This document shows positions 16,307 through 24,963 of a stretch of 64,000 nucleotides of DNA, one piece after another; position 1 is the stretch's first letter; each line of letters starts with the position of its first letter. This DNA is from Streptoverticillium olivoreticuli subsp. olivoreticuli (GTDB taxonomy: Bacteria > Actinomycetota > Actinomycetes > Streptomycetales > Streptomycetaceae), in NCBI RefSeq assembly GCF_003391135.1, contig NZ_CP031455.1:7653501-7717500 (forward strand), given 5' to 3'. The notes under the pieces were generated by a model, which had not been told where the DNA came from, made no database searches, and was given only the letters and a program-made list of their open reading frames with translations. Made by a program: the position numbers and the translations under genes.

Positions 16307-18133
16307 TCACGTCCGGTACAGCGCCTCCACCTCCCGGGCGTACGCCTGCTCGATCGCCCGCCGCCTGAGCTTCAGCGACGGTGTCAGCAGCCCGTGCTCC
16401 TCGGTGAACTGGGCGGCCAGTATCCGGAACGTACGGATCGACTCCGCCTGGGAGACCTGGGTGTTGGCCGCGACCACCGCCCGCCGCACCGCGGCCTCCA
16501 GATCCGGGTCGCGCACCAGCTCGCCCGGGTCCGGCCGCGGCTCGCCCCGCAGCCTCAGCCAGTGCGCCACCGCCTCCATGTCGAGGGTGACCAGCGCGGC
16601 CACGTACGGGCGGTCGTTGCCGACGACGAGGCAGTGCGCGACCAGCGGGTGCGACCGCACCCGCTCCTCCAGCGGCAGCGGTGACACGCTCTTGCCGCCC
16701 GACGTCACCAGGATCTCCTTCTTCCGCCCGGTGATGGTCAGATAGCCGTCCGCGTCCAGCGCGCCCAGGTCCCCGGTGGCGAACCAGCCGTCGCGCAGCA
16801 CCGCGTCCGTCCCCTTCGGGTCGCCCAGATAGCCGGAGAAGACCTGACCGCCGCGCAGCCAGATCTCGCCGTCGTCGGCGATGCGCACGGTCGTGCCCGG
16901 CACGGGCTGCCCCACCGTCCCGAAGCGGGTCCGCTCGGGCGGGTTGGCGGTCGCGGCGCCGGTCGTCTCCGTCAGGCCGTACCCCTCCAGGACGGTGACG
17001 CCCGCGCCCGCGAGGAACAGCCCCAGCCGCCGGTCCATCGCCGAGCCGCCCGACATCGCGTACCGGACCCGACCGCCCAGGGCCGCGCGCACCCGGGCGT
17101 ATACGAGCCGGTCGAAGACCTGGTGCCGCACGCGCAGCGCGGCGCCCGGCCCCGGCCCGGTGCCGAACGCCCGCCGCTCCAGCGCCTCCGCGTACCGCAC
17201 CGCGACCTCGACGGCCTTGTCGAAGGGGCCGCCCCGCCCCTCGGACTCCGCCGCGCGGCGGGCCGTCGCGAAGATCTTCTCGAAGACGTAGGGCACGGCG
17301 AGCACGAACGTCGGCCGGAAGTCCCGCAGGTCGGGCAGCAGCGCGGCGGCCGTCAGCTGAGGCTGGTGGCCCAGCTTGACCCTGCCCCGCACCGCCGCGA
17401 CCTGCACCATCCGCCCGAAGACATGCGCCAGCGGCAGGAAGAGCAGGGTGGCCGCCGCCTCGCCGGGCCGGGAGCGGAAGACGCATCCGTAGCGCTCGAT
17501 CACGTTGTCGGCCTCCGCCATGAAATTGGCGTGGGTGAGCACACAGCCCTTGGGGCGGCCCGTGGTGCCGGAGGTGTAGATGACGGTCGCCGGGGTCGAG
17601 GCGGTGAGCGCCAGCCGGTGCCGGTGCACGACCTCGTCCGCGATCCGCTCGCCCGCGGCGCTCAGCGCCTCGACGGCGCCGTCGTCCAGCTGCCACAGCC
17701 GGGCCAGCCGCGGCAGCCCGTCGACGACGGAACCCACCGTCATCGCGTGGTCCTCGTGCTCGACGACGCAGGCGGTGACGCCCGCGTCGTGCAGGATCCA
17801 GCGGACCTGCTCGGGCGAGGAGGTGGGGTACAGCGGCACGGACTGCGCGCCGACCGTCCACAGGGCGAAGTCGAAGAGCGTCCACTCGTAGCGCGTACGG
17901 GACATGACGGCGACCCGGTCGCCGAACCGGATCCCCTCCGCGAGCAGGCCCTTCGCCAGCGCCAGCACCTCGTCCCGGAAGGTCGCGGCGGTCACGTCCC
18001 GCCACCGGCCGTCCGGGCCCTTGCGGCCGAACGCGACGTCCTGCGGATGCGTGGCCGCGCGCTCGAAGACGACGTCCGCCAGTCCTCCGACGTGGGGCGC
18101 CGTCACCAGGGGTGGAACGGTGAACTCGCGCAA
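16307..18133 (-). CDS. Long-chain fatty-acid--CoA ligase (FadD15-type AMP-binding enzyme)
   Basis: 608 residues from TTG 18133; the start MREFTVPPL is the usual N-terminus of this actinobacterial group and AGGAG lies ten bases upstream. AMP-binding motifs: VIYTSGTTGRPKG (ATP-binding P-loop), GYGLTETTGA, DGWFATGDLGALDADGYLTI and the C-terminal GRKKEILVTSGGKSVSP, a lid motif of long-chain acyl-CoA synthetases. The reaction is fatty acid + ATP + CoA to acyl-CoA, feeding beta-oxidation or lipid synthesis at the membrane face. It sits 169 bases downstream of the LysR gene on the same strand; the beta-oxidation cluster of this window is 31 kb away. Length is normal for the family (about 600). Confidence 0.92.
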   Translation of the reverse strand: MREFTVPPLVTAPHVGGLADVVFERAATHPQDVAFGRKGPDGRWRDVTAATFRDEVLALAKGLLAEGIRFGDRVAVMSRTRYEWTLFDFALWTVGAQSVPLYPTSSPEQVRWILHDAGVTACVVEHEDHAMTVGSVVDGLPRLARLWQLDDGAVEALSAAGERIADEVVHRHRLALTASTPATVIYTSGTTGRPKGCVLTHANFMAEADNVIERYGCVFRSRPGEAAATLLFLPLAHVFGRMVQVAAVRGRVKLGHQPQLTAAALLPDLRDFRPTFVLAVPYVFEKIFATARRAAESEGRGGPFDKAVEVAVRYAEALERRAFGTGPGPGAALRVRHQVFDRLVYARVRAALGGRVRYAMSGGSAMDRRLGLFLAGAGVTVLEGYGLTETTGAATANPPERTRFGTVGQPVPGTTVRIADDGEIWLRGGQVFSGYLGDPKGTDAVLRDGWFATGDLGALDADGYLTITGRKKEILVTSGGKSVSPLPLEERVRSHPLVAHCLVVGNDRPYVAALVTLDMEAVAHWLRLRGEPRPDPGELVRDPDLEAAVRRAVVAANTQVSQAESIRTFRILAAQFTEEHGLLTPSLKLRRRAIEQAYAREVEALYRT

Positions 18134-18302
18134 CTGGCCAGCTCCTGCTTGTCTCTCGTGACGCTCCGCACAGCGCGGTGACCGTACCCGATCCGGGTGG
18201 GTCCCGAACCCTTTTCCGTACGGCCCTGCGCCGATCCCTCACCGGGTCCGCGCTTGTTGTGTACCTCAGAGGCACAAAGCGCGGTGCGTCGGACCCGCGC
18301 GT

Positions 18303-19178
18303 TCAGGCCTGCCGGAGCCCGGGGGTCTGGAGGCGGTCGCCGGACGCCAGGATCGCCTCCGCCAGCGCCTCCGCGGGCCCCCGGGCGGCGGGCGCGGCCC
18401 CGTACAGGAGCACCACGTCGATCCCGCCCAGCTCCGGCAGCCCGGCCCGGGCCGGGATCCGCGACAGGCCCGGCGGGATCATGCCCTGCGTGTGGGCCAT
18501 CACCCCCAGCCCCGCACGGGCCGCCGCCACCAGGCCGTTGAGGCTGCCGCTCGTACACGTCACCCGCCAGGCGCGCCCGTGCCGCTCCAGCACCTCAAGG
18601 GCGCGGGCCCGGGTCACCGCGGGCGGCGGGAAGACGACCAGGGGCAGCGGCCGGTGCGGGTCCAGGCGCAGCCGCTCGCTGCCGATCCACACCAGCCGGT
18701 CCCGCCAGACCAGCCGCCCGTGCGGCTCGTCGGGGTGCCGCTTGACCAGCACCAGGTCGAAGCGCCCCGCCGCCAGCCGCTGGTGCAGCGTCCCGGAGAG
18801 GTCGACGGTCAGCTCCAGGTCGACCTCCGGGTGGTCGCGCCGGAAGCCCTCCAGGATCTCGGGCAGCCGGGTCAGCACGAAGTCCTCCGACGCCCCGAAC
18901 CGCAGCCGGCCGCGCAGCCGCGTCCCCGCGAACCAGCCCGTGGCGCGCTCGTTCGCCTCCAGGATCGTGCGGGCGAAGCCGAGCATCGCCTCGCCGTCCT
19001 CGGTCAGCTCCACGCCGTGGGTGTCCCGGACGAACAGCTGCCGCCCGGCCGCCGCCTCCAGCCTGCGCACCTGCTGGCTCACCGTCGACTGCCGCAGCCC
19101 CAGCCGCCCGGCGGCCTGCGTGAAGCTCAGGGTCTGCGCGACGGTGAGGAACGTACGAAGCTGCACGGGATCGAACAC
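18303..19178 (-). CDS. LysR-family transcriptional regulator
   Basis: 291 residues from GTG 19178. The N-terminal winged HTH is typical: VQLRTFLTVAQTLSFTQAAG, then LGLRQSTVSQQVRRLE, then an effector domain of two Rossmann-like lobes with PHGRLVWRDRLVWIGSE. The protein is divergent from the bile acid:sodium symporter-family gene at 19264, with 85 bases between the starts. That arrangement is the classical layout for a LysR protein controlling its neighbour, so the transporter is its most probable target. The effector is unknown but could be the transported organic acid. Confidence 0.9.
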   Translation of the reverse strand: MFDPVQLRTFLTVAQTLSFTQAAGRLGLRQSTVSQQVRRLEAAAGRQLFVRDTHGVELTEDGEAMLGFARTILEANERATGWFAGTRLRGRLRFGASEDFVLTRLPEILEGFRRDHPEVDLELTVDLSGTLHQRLAAGRFDLVLVKRHPDEPHGRLVWRDRLVWIGSERLRLDPHRPLPLVVFPPPAVTRARALEVLERHGRAWRVTCTSGSLNGLVAAARAGLGVMAHTQGMIPPGLSRIPARAGLPELGGIDVVLLYGAAPAARGPAEALAEAILASGDRLQTPGLRQA

Positions 19179-19263
19179 CCCACCAGGTTATCGCCCTGCG
19201 TGATAACAGTCAGTGCGGTGAGCGGGGTTCCCGATATCGCAGGTCAGAGGCAGGCTGAGGGGC

Positions 19264-20331
19264 ATGCGACGGCCTGCCCTCCTCTCCCGTGTCCCCGTGG
19301 ACCCCTATATAGCCGCCCTGCTCGGCACGGTCCTCCTCGCCGCCCTGCTGCCCGCCCGCGGCGCCGCCGCGCCGGTCGCCGGAGGCACCGCCACGGCGGC
19401 GGTCGCGCTCCTGTTCTTCCTCTACGGCGCCCGGCTCTCCACCCGCGAGGCGATGGACGGGCTGCGCCACTGGCGGCTGCACCTGACCGTCCTGGCCTGC
19501 ACGTTCGTGCTCTTCCCGCTGCTCGGGCTGGCAGCCCGCGGCCTCGTCCCTTACGTCCTGACCCCGCAGCTCCACTCCGGGCTGCTCTTCCTGTGCCTGG
19601 TGCCCTCGACCATCCAGTCGTCCATCGCCTTCACCTCCATCGCGCGCGGCAACGTGGCGGCGGCGGTCTGCGCGGGCTCCTTCTCCAGCATCGTCGGCAT
19701 CGTCCTCACCCCGCTCCTCGCCGCCCTGCTCCTGGGCAACAGCGGCGGCGGCTTCTCCGCGCACTCCCTGCTCGCGATCGTCACCCAGCTGCTGATCCCT
19801 TTCCTGGCCGGCCAGCTGCTGCGCCGCTGGGTGAGCGGCTTCCTCGTCCGGCACAAGAAGGTGCTGGGGTACGTCGACCGGGGTTCGATCCTCCTCGTCG
19901 TCTACGCCGCGTTCAGCGAGGGCGTCATCCGCGGCATCTGGCACCAGGTCACCCCCGTACGGCTGCTGGCGCTGCTCGGAGTCGAGGCGGTGCTCCTCGC
20001 GGTCATGCTCTCGATCACGACCTACGGTTCGCGACGGCTCGGCTTCAGCCGCGAGGACCGCATCGCGATCATCTTCTGCGGCTCGAAGAAGAGTCTGGCC
20101 GGGGGGCTGCCGATGGCCGGCGTGCTTTTTGGGGCGCAGGCGAGTCTGGCGGTGTTGCCGTTGATGCTTTTCCATCAGATGCAGTTGATGGTGTGTGCGG
20201 TGTTGGCGAAGCGGTACGCGAGGACGCCTGCGGCGGGCTTCTCCCCAGCCCCGCCCCTTCCCGAAACCGGGACTCCGCCCCGGACCCCGAAGCACGCTTC
20301 GCGCGCTGTCCTCAAACGCCGGACGGGCTGA
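19264..20331 (+). CDS. Bile acid:sodium symporter-family transporter with repeat-derived C-terminus
   Basis: 355 residues from ATG 19264. It has about ten membrane segments, and motifs of the BASS/YfeH branch such as FFLYGARLSTREA, CLVPSTIQSSIAFTSIA, TTYGSRRLGFSREDR and IFCGSKKSLAGGLPMAGVLF, the discontinuous helices that bind sodium. It probably imports an organic anion with sodium. After VCAVLAKRYAR the last ~33 residues (SPAPPLPETG onward, ending VLKRRTG) are encoded by the left arm of repeat copy 2, so the stop codon comes from the repeat. Third-position GC also drops over the final ~200 bases. It is divergent from, and probably regulated by, the LysR gene. Confidence 0.87.
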   Translation: MRRPALLSRVPVDPYIAALLGTVLLAALLPARGAAAPVAGGTATAAVALLFFLYGARLSTREAMDGLRHWRLHLTVLACTFVLFPLLGLAARGLVPYVLTPQLHSGLLFLCLVPSTIQSSIAFTSIARGNVAAAVCAGSFSSIVGIVLTPLLAALLLGNSGGGFSAHSLLAIVTQLLIPFLAGQLLRRWVSGFLVRHKKVLGYVDRGSILLVVYAAFSEGVIRGIWHQVTPVRLLALLGVEAVLLAVMLSITTYGSRRLGFSREDRIAIIFCGSKKSLAGGLPMAGVLFGAQASLAVLPLMLFHQMQLMVCAVLAKRYARTPAAGFSPAPPLPETGTPPRTPKHASRAVLKRRTG

Positions 20332-20490
20332 TTTCGCCGGTTACGGTCCGCGAGATCCAGCCCGTCCGGCGATTGAGGACGCTCCCGCAGGGAGCTCCCG
20401 CCGCAGGCGACAACGGACCCGCAGCCGGGGGTCTGGGGCACGCGCCCCAGTTACGGGAAGGGGCGGGGTGGGGGAGAAACCCCGTCCAGG
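20240..20490. repeat. Composite inverted-repeat element, copy 2
   Basis: There are two nested inverted repeats. The outer arms are CCCCGCCCCTTCCCG (from about 20249) and CGGGAAGGGGCGGGGTGGGG (20454-20473). The inner arms are GTCCTCAAACGCCGGACGGG (20309-20328) and CCCGTCCGGCGATTGAGGAC (20360-20379). Both convergent flanking genes run into it and take their stop codons from it. Confidence 0.8.
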
Positions 20491-22415
20491 GGCAGCCACA
20501 AGCGCAGCGCGCGTGGCGACACCCCGTCGTTCGATCCATGCAACCGCGTCAGCTCCGCATCCGACAACCCCCGCCCGTACACCCGCACTTCGTCCAGATC
20601 ACCGCTGAAGAACCCGCGACCGTCCGGCCGTTGCCCCACGTGCACGCCGAACGTCGACGTCCGGCTCACCGACCCCCGCACGCCCGCCACCTCCGTGGAC
20701 GCGCCGTCCACCGTGAGCGTGAGCCGTCCGGCTCCGCGCCGCAGTGCCACGAAGTGCCAGGTCCCGTCCTCGTACGCGCCCACCGCCCGTGCCGTGACCG
20801 ACCGTGCCGGGCCCGGGCCGGTGATGGCGGTGAGGGAGCCGGTGACGCCCCGGGCGTCGCTCCGCAGGGACACCTGGGGCGCGCCGCCGACGCCGCCCAT
20901 CCACAGCAGCGGCTGCTCCCCGCGCGCAGTGGCCGGCGCACGGAACCACAGTGTGGCGGTGAAGTCCCGTTCACCCAGCGGGAGTTCCCGTCGGTAGGGG
21001 AGTCGCACCGCGTCGTCCGTACCGTCGAACGACAGCGCTCCGCCGAAGCGGCCCACGACCGGGCGCGCCCCGCCGAGCACGGTGGCGCCCCACGCGCCCG
21101 GCGCCCGGTCCGGTGTCGTCGGGTCGGGGCCGCGGCGCGGGCCCAGCCAGCCCTCGGTGAAGCGGGCGAAGCGGATCTCGTCGTGCGCGTCGGCCTTGCC
21201 CGCCTCGTAGAGCAGCCCGGCCGTCCCGGGGGAGAGGACGGCCATGTCGGAGTAGCCGGACCAGTCGGCGGTGACACGCCTGCCGCGCCCCACGCTCTCC
21301 CAGGTGCGCCCCTGGTCGTACGAGGAGCGGATGGTCATCGTGCGGCGGCGGTCGGGGTCCGCGGGTGCGGACAGCAGCCAGCGGCCGTCGCGCAGCGGCA
21401 CGACGGACCCCTGGACCATGGGGGCGTAGAGGTCGGGGACCGCCTGGAAGGGGCCGTCGAAGGTGTCCCCTCCGTCGCGGCTGACCGCGACGGTGCGGTT
21501 GCCGAGGTCGGTGCCGCCCTGCTCGCGGCCGTTGACGTGGATCGCTCCGTCGCTCCGCTCGGCGAGGGTGAGTTCGGAGGGCATCTGGCGGTACGTGCCG
21601 TCGCGTGCGATGCGTTGGGTGTCCACGGCGCCCAGCCGCCAGTGCGCGCCCCCGTCGTCGCTGAGGGCGAGCGCGGCGTGGTCGGAGGTGACCCGGGTGC
21701 CGTTGTGGCTCTCGGCGTTGACCCCGACGACGAGGCGGCCGCGGTGCGGCCCGTGGGCGAGCTGGATGCCGTGGCCGGGGCCGGTGGCGTACCAGGAGTT
21801 CCAGCCACGCGGCCGGATCTCCCGGGTGATGTCGTGCGGCCGCGACCAGGTCGTGCCGTCGTCGTCGCTGTACTGGACGTGCGGGGTGCGGTCGCAGGGT
21901 ACGTCGCAGTTGCCCGCGTCCGGGCGGCCCGCGTTGTGGGTCGTGGCGAGCACGATCCGGCCGGTGCGCCGGTCGACGACGGGCGCCGGGTTGCCGTGGG
22001 TGTCGCCCCCGCCCTCGTCGACGACCCGCAGCGGACCCCATGTGCGGCCCCCGTCGGTGGAGCGCTTGAGGACGAGGTCGATGTCGGTGGCGTCGCCGCA
22101 GTTGTGTCTTCGGCCCTCGGCGAAGGCGAGCAGGGCGCCGCGGGCCGTGGTCACGAGCGCGGGGATGCGGAAGCAGGCGTAGTCCCTTTCCGTGTCCCCT
22201 TCCCCCTGTCCCGCCTTGAACAGCACGCGCTCCTCGAACCCGCCCGGACCGGACGCCCCGGCCGGCACCGGCTGGAGCGCGAGCGTGAGCAGCGCGACCG
22301 ACAGCGCGGCCGCCGCCGTGCGTCCGGCGGCGCGGCGGGTGCGGGAGGGCCAGGAAGGTGCGCAGGGAGCAGCGGTGACGGTGTGTCGGGGACCTGTGCG
22401 GGGGAGCGGCGCCAT
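20451..22415 (-). CDS. Secreted exo-alpha-sialidase with C-terminal LamG-like domain
   Basis: 654 residues from ATG 22415. A long N-region precedes a hydrophobic signal core AAAALSVALLTLALQPVPAG (about residues 34-53). The catalytic beta-propeller begins with YACFRIPALV (the FRIP arginine motif, residues 82-85), and several Asp boxes follow: STDGGRTWG (119-127), SDDDGTTW, SDDGGAHW, SRDGGDTF and SYDQGRTWE. From about residue 455 a LamG/concanavalin-type domain with LSFDGTDDAVRLP and GDLDEVRVYGRGLSD is probably carbohydrate-binding. The enzyme should release terminal sialic acid from glycans outside the cell. The last dozen codons (LDGVSPPPRPFP) and the TAA stop come from repeat copy 2. Confidence 0.92.
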   Translation of the reverse strand: MAPLPRTGPRHTVTAAPCAPSWPSRTRRAAGRTAAAALSVALLTLALQPVPAGASGPGGFEERVLFKAGQGEGDTERDYACFRIPALVTTARGALLAFAEGRRHNCGDATDIDLVLKRSTDGGRTWGPLRVVDEGGGDTHGNPAPVVDRRTGRIVLATTHNAGRPDAGNCDVPCDRTPHVQYSDDDGTTWSRPHDITREIRPRGWNSWYATGPGHGIQLAHGPHRGRLVVGVNAESHNGTRVTSDHAALALSDDGGAHWRLGAVDTQRIARDGTYRQMPSELTLAERSDGAIHVNGREQGGTDLGNRTVAVSRDGGDTFDGPFQAVPDLYAPMVQGSVVPLRDGRWLLSAPADPDRRRTMTIRSSYDQGRTWESVGRGRRVTADWSGYSDMAVLSPGTAGLLYEAGKADAHDEIRFARFTEGWLGPRRGPDPTTPDRAPGAWGATVLGGARPVVGRFGGALSFDGTDDAVRLPYRRELPLGERDFTATLWFRAPATARGEQPLLWMGGVGGAPQVSLRSDARGVTGSLTAITGPGPARSVTARAVGAYEDGTWHFVALRRGAGRLTLTVDGASTEVAGVRGSVSRTSTFGVHVGQRPDGRGFFSGDLDEVRVYGRGLSDAELTRLHGSNDGVSPRALRLWLPLDGVSPPPRPFP

Positions 22416-22550
22416 GGCCCGGCCCTTTCGCGTCGAGGCAGTGCGGGAGCTGTCGTGACACGCGGAAACCGGGCGGCGCGTACGCCTGCCCGGTGAGGCC
22501 GAACGTACGGGGCGGGCCGTGGTCCCACAAGGCCGGTTGCGCCAATGAGC

Positions 22551-23483
22551 TCACACGGGGAGCAGCACCACCTTGCCGAGGTTGACGCGCGACTCGATGA
22601 TCCGGTGCGCCTCGGCGGCTTCCTCCAGCGGCAGTTCGGCGTGGATCCGGGGGCGCAGCCGCCCGGCGGCGAAGAGTTCCCACAGCTCAAGGCGCCACTG
22701 CTCCATCAGCGCGGGCCGGTGCCGGGCGATGAGCGCCATCTGGAAACCGATGGCGGACTTCGCGCCGACCAGCAGGTCGTACGCCTCGATCGTGCCGCCG
22801 CCCGAGCTGTACGCCACCAGCCGCCCGCCGGGCGCGAGCGCCGCGAGCGCGGGGGTCAGGAGCGCGCCGCCGACCGCGTCCAGGACGATGTCGACCGGGG
22901 CGACGTCCGCGAGCGCGTCGTACGTCACGACCTCGTCCGCGCCCAGGGACCGCACGAAGCCGGCCTTCGCGGCCGAGCTCACCGCGCCCACCACCCGCTT
23001 CGCGCCGCGCGCCTTGGCGAGCTGCACGGCGAGGTGGCCGACGCCGCTCGCCGCGGCCGTCACCAGCACCGACTCGCCCTCGGCCGGGCGGGCGGCCTCG
23101 TAGGCGCCGAGGGCGACCAGGCCGCAGCGCACGAGCGCGACGGCGTCCACGGCGCTCGCGGAGGCGGGCACGGGGGAGGCCATGGAGGAGTGGATGAGGG
23201 AGCGTTCGGCGTAGCCGTCGGCGAAGCACAGGCCCGTGACGCGGTCGCCGACGGCGAAGCCGGTCACCTCCGGGCCGACGGCGACGATCTCCCCGGCGAC
23301 CTCGCCGCCCAGGCTCGCGGGCAGCGGGATGCCGCCCCCGCGCACCTTCCGTACGACCGGGAGGGTGACGCCGATGGCCTCGGTGCGCAGCAGGAGTTCG
23401 CCGGGGCCGGGACGGGGGACGTCCGCCGTCTCGACGCGCAGGACCTCGGGGCCGCCGTTCTCGTGATACCGGACGCGACGCAT
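22551..23483 (-). CDS. Zinc-independent medium-chain dehydrogenase/quinone oxidoreductase
   Basis: 310 residues from ATG 23483; a GTG two codons upstream is also possible. It is MDR superfamily, quinone reductase type: MRRVRYHENGGPEVLRVE, then SLGGEVAGEIVAVGPEVTGF, then the NADPH-binding segment VLVTAAASGVGHLAVQLAKA. The zinc-ligand cysteines of alcohol dehydrogenases are absent. It probably reduces quinones or enones with NADPH. It is divergent from the marR gene at 23573, with two matched palindromes between them, so it is very likely the MarR target and part of a response to quinones or other electrophiles. Confidence 0.9.
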   Translation of the reverse strand: MRRVRYHENGGPEVLRVETADVPRPGPGELLLRTEAIGVTLPVVRKVRGGGIPLPASLGGEVAGEIVAVGPEVTGFAVGDRVTGLCFADGYAERSLIHSSMASPVPASASAVDAVALVRCGLVALGAYEAARPAEGESVLVTAAASGVGHLAVQLAKARGAKRVVGAVSSAAKAGFVRSLGADEVVTYDALADVAPVDIVLDAVGGALLTPALAALAPGGRLVAYSSGGGTIEAYDLLVGAKSAIGFQMALIARHRPALMEQWRLELWELFAAGRLRPRIHAELPLEEAAEAHRIIESRVNLGKVVLLPV

Positions 23484-23505
23484 GGGCACCTCACCTCACA
23501 GGAGT

Positions 23506-23550
23506 CGTTGGTGATCCCAACGGTATCTCATTTCGTTGGGGAGTCCAATG
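23506..23550. promoter_or_regulatory. Two matched palindromic operators for the adjacent MarR protein
   Basis: Site 1 (23506-23522) is CGTTGG-N5-CCAACG, a perfect palindrome. Site 2 (23534-23550) is CGTTGG-N5-CCAATG, one base different. Their centres are 28 bases apart in the 89-base divergent gap, so each could control one of the two genes. Confidence 0.7.
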
Positions 23551-23572
23551 GTTTCTTCGGTAGGCTCGTGCC

Positions 23573-24016
23573 ATGGCAGAGAACGAGCCCGCGCTCACCC
23601 GGATCCGCGCCCTCCCCAGCTGGCTGCTCAACCGCGCCTCCGCGCGCGGCCGCCGCCTCGTCGGCGAGGCCCTCGCCCGAGAGGGCATGCGCATGCCGCA
23701 CCACGCCGTGCTGTCCGCCGTCGCCGACCTCGGCCCCGTCGCCCAGGCGGAGCTCGGCCGCACCACCGGCTTCGACCCCAAGGACATGGTCGGCATCCTC
23801 AACGACCTCCAGGCCGCCGGGCTCGTCACCCGCGCCCCCGACCCCACCGACCGCCGCAAGAACGCGATCTCCCTCACCCCCGAGGGCCACCGGCTCCTGG
23901 CCCGCCTCGCGATCCTGGGCGAGGAGGCCAACGAGACGCTGCTCGCAGTCCTCTCGCCCGCCGAGCGCGAACAGTTCCTGGCGCTCCTGACCCGGGTCGC
24001 GGAGGTGGGCGACTGA
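23573..24016 (+). CDS. MarR-family transcriptional regulator
   Basis: 147 residues from ATG 23573. It has a winged-helix MarR domain: HHAVLSAVADLGPVAQAELG, TTGFDPKDMVGILNDLQAAG, then the wing LVTRAPDPTDRRKNAISLTP. Terminal helices form the dimer interface. MarR dimers bind short palindromes and release them on contact with phenolic or oxidising ligands. The two CGTTGG-N5-CCAAYG sites in front of it are the natural operators, controlling itself and the divergent quinone oxidoreductase gene. No cysteine suitable for redox sensing is obvious, so a small ligand is more likely the signal. Confidence 0.92.
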   Translation: MAENEPALTRIRALPSWLLNRASARGRRLVGEALAREGMRMPHHAVLSAVADLGPVAQAELGRTTGFDPKDMVGILNDLQAAGLVTRAPDPTDRRKNAISLTPEGHRLLARLAILGEEANETLLAVLSPAEREQFLALLTRVAEVGD

Positions 24017-24031
24017 GGGCGTCCGGAGTCG

Positions 24032-24865
24032 TCAGTCCAGCACCACCCGCTGCTCGCCCGCGTACACGTTCATCGACGACCCGCGCAGGAAGCCCACCAG
24101 CGTCAGCCCGGTCTCCGCGGCCAGGTCCACCGCCAGCGACGACGGCGCCGACACCGCGGCGAGCACCGGGATCCCCGCCATGACCGCCTTCTGCGCCAGC
24201 TCGAACGAGGCGCGCCCCGACACCAGCAGCACCGTGCCCGACAGCGGCAGCAGCCCCTGCTGGAGCGCCCGCCCGACGATCTTGTCGACCGCGTTGTGCC
24301 GGCCCACGTCCTCGCGCACGTCCAGCAGTTCGCCCTCCGCGGAGAACAGCGCCGCGCCGTGCAGGCCGCCCGTCCGCTCGAAGACCTGCTGCGCCGCCCG
24401 CAGCCGGTCGGGCAGGGCGGCCAGAAGTGCCGGTTCCAGCCGCATCGGTGACGGACCGTCGGAGATCGGGTGCCGCGCGGTCGTCCGTACGGCGTCCAGG
24501 CTCGCCTTGCCGCACAGGCCGCACGACGAGGTGGTGTAGACGTTGCGCTCCAGCGCGATGTCGGGCAGCGGCACCCCGGGCGCGAGCCGCACGTCCACGA
24601 CGTTGTACGTATTGGAGCCGTCCTCTGTCGCCCCGGCGCAGTAGACGATGCTGGCCAGCTCCTCCGCGCCGGCCAGCACGCCCTCGCTGACCAGGAACCC
24701 CGCCGCGAGCGCGAAGTCGTCGCCGGGGGTGCGCATGGTGATCGCGAGCGGCTTGCCGTTCAGCCGGATCTCCATCGGCTCCTCGGCCACCAAGGTGTCG
24801 GGGCGGGCGCCGACGGCCCCGTCCCGGATGCGGATGACGCGGCGTCGTGCGGTGACCCGTCCCAT
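24032..24865 (-). CDS. fdhD: Formate dehydrogenase accessory sulfurtransferase FdhD
   Basis: 277 residues from ATG 24865. FdhD features: EEPMEIRLNGKPLAITMRTP, DDFALAAGFLVSEGV, YTTSSCGLCGKASLDAV (the C-x-x-C pair C115/C118 that carries sulfur), then GGLHGAALFSAEGEL and EDVGRHNAVDKIVG. FdhD passes sulfur to the bis-MGD molybdenum cofactor before its insertion into formate dehydrogenase. No formate dehydrogenase structural gene lies in this window, so its client is encoded elsewhere. It is tail to tail with the marR gene (15 bases) and downstream of the DUF2254 gene on the same strand. Confidence 0.95.
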   Translation of the reverse strand: MGRVTARRRVIRIRDGAVGARPDTLVAEEPMEIRLNGKPLAITMRTPGDDFALAAGFLVSEGVLAGAEELASIVYCAGATEDGSNTYNVVDVRLAPGVPLPDIALERNVYTTSSCGLCGKASLDAVRTTARHPISDGPSPMRLEPALLAALPDRLRAAQQVFERTGGLHGAALFSAEGELLDVREDVGRHNAVDKIVGRALQQGLLPLSGTVLLVSGRASFELAQKAVMAGIPVLAAVSAPSSLAVDLAAETGLTLVGFLRGSSMNVYAGEQRVVLD

Positions 24866-24963
24866 GTCGATCAGTCCCGGTGCTGGTGGTGGCGGTGGAC
24901 GCCTCATTCTCCCCGGCGGCGCCGACCGCCCGGGCCGCGGGGCCGGGGAAGAGCAAGCCCGGG

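Noticed and set aside
18255..18280. Imperfect inverted repeat (TTGTG...CACAA) between the LysR and fatty-acyl-CoA ligase genes
   Set aside because: The arms are broken by unequal spacing, so the symmetry is too weak to call an operator.
18492..22496. Plus-strand frame of over 1300 codons opposite LysR and sialidase
   Set aside because: The translation is proline/arginine/glycine-rich without domains and runs through three real genes and a repeat. It is a shadow of high third-position GC.
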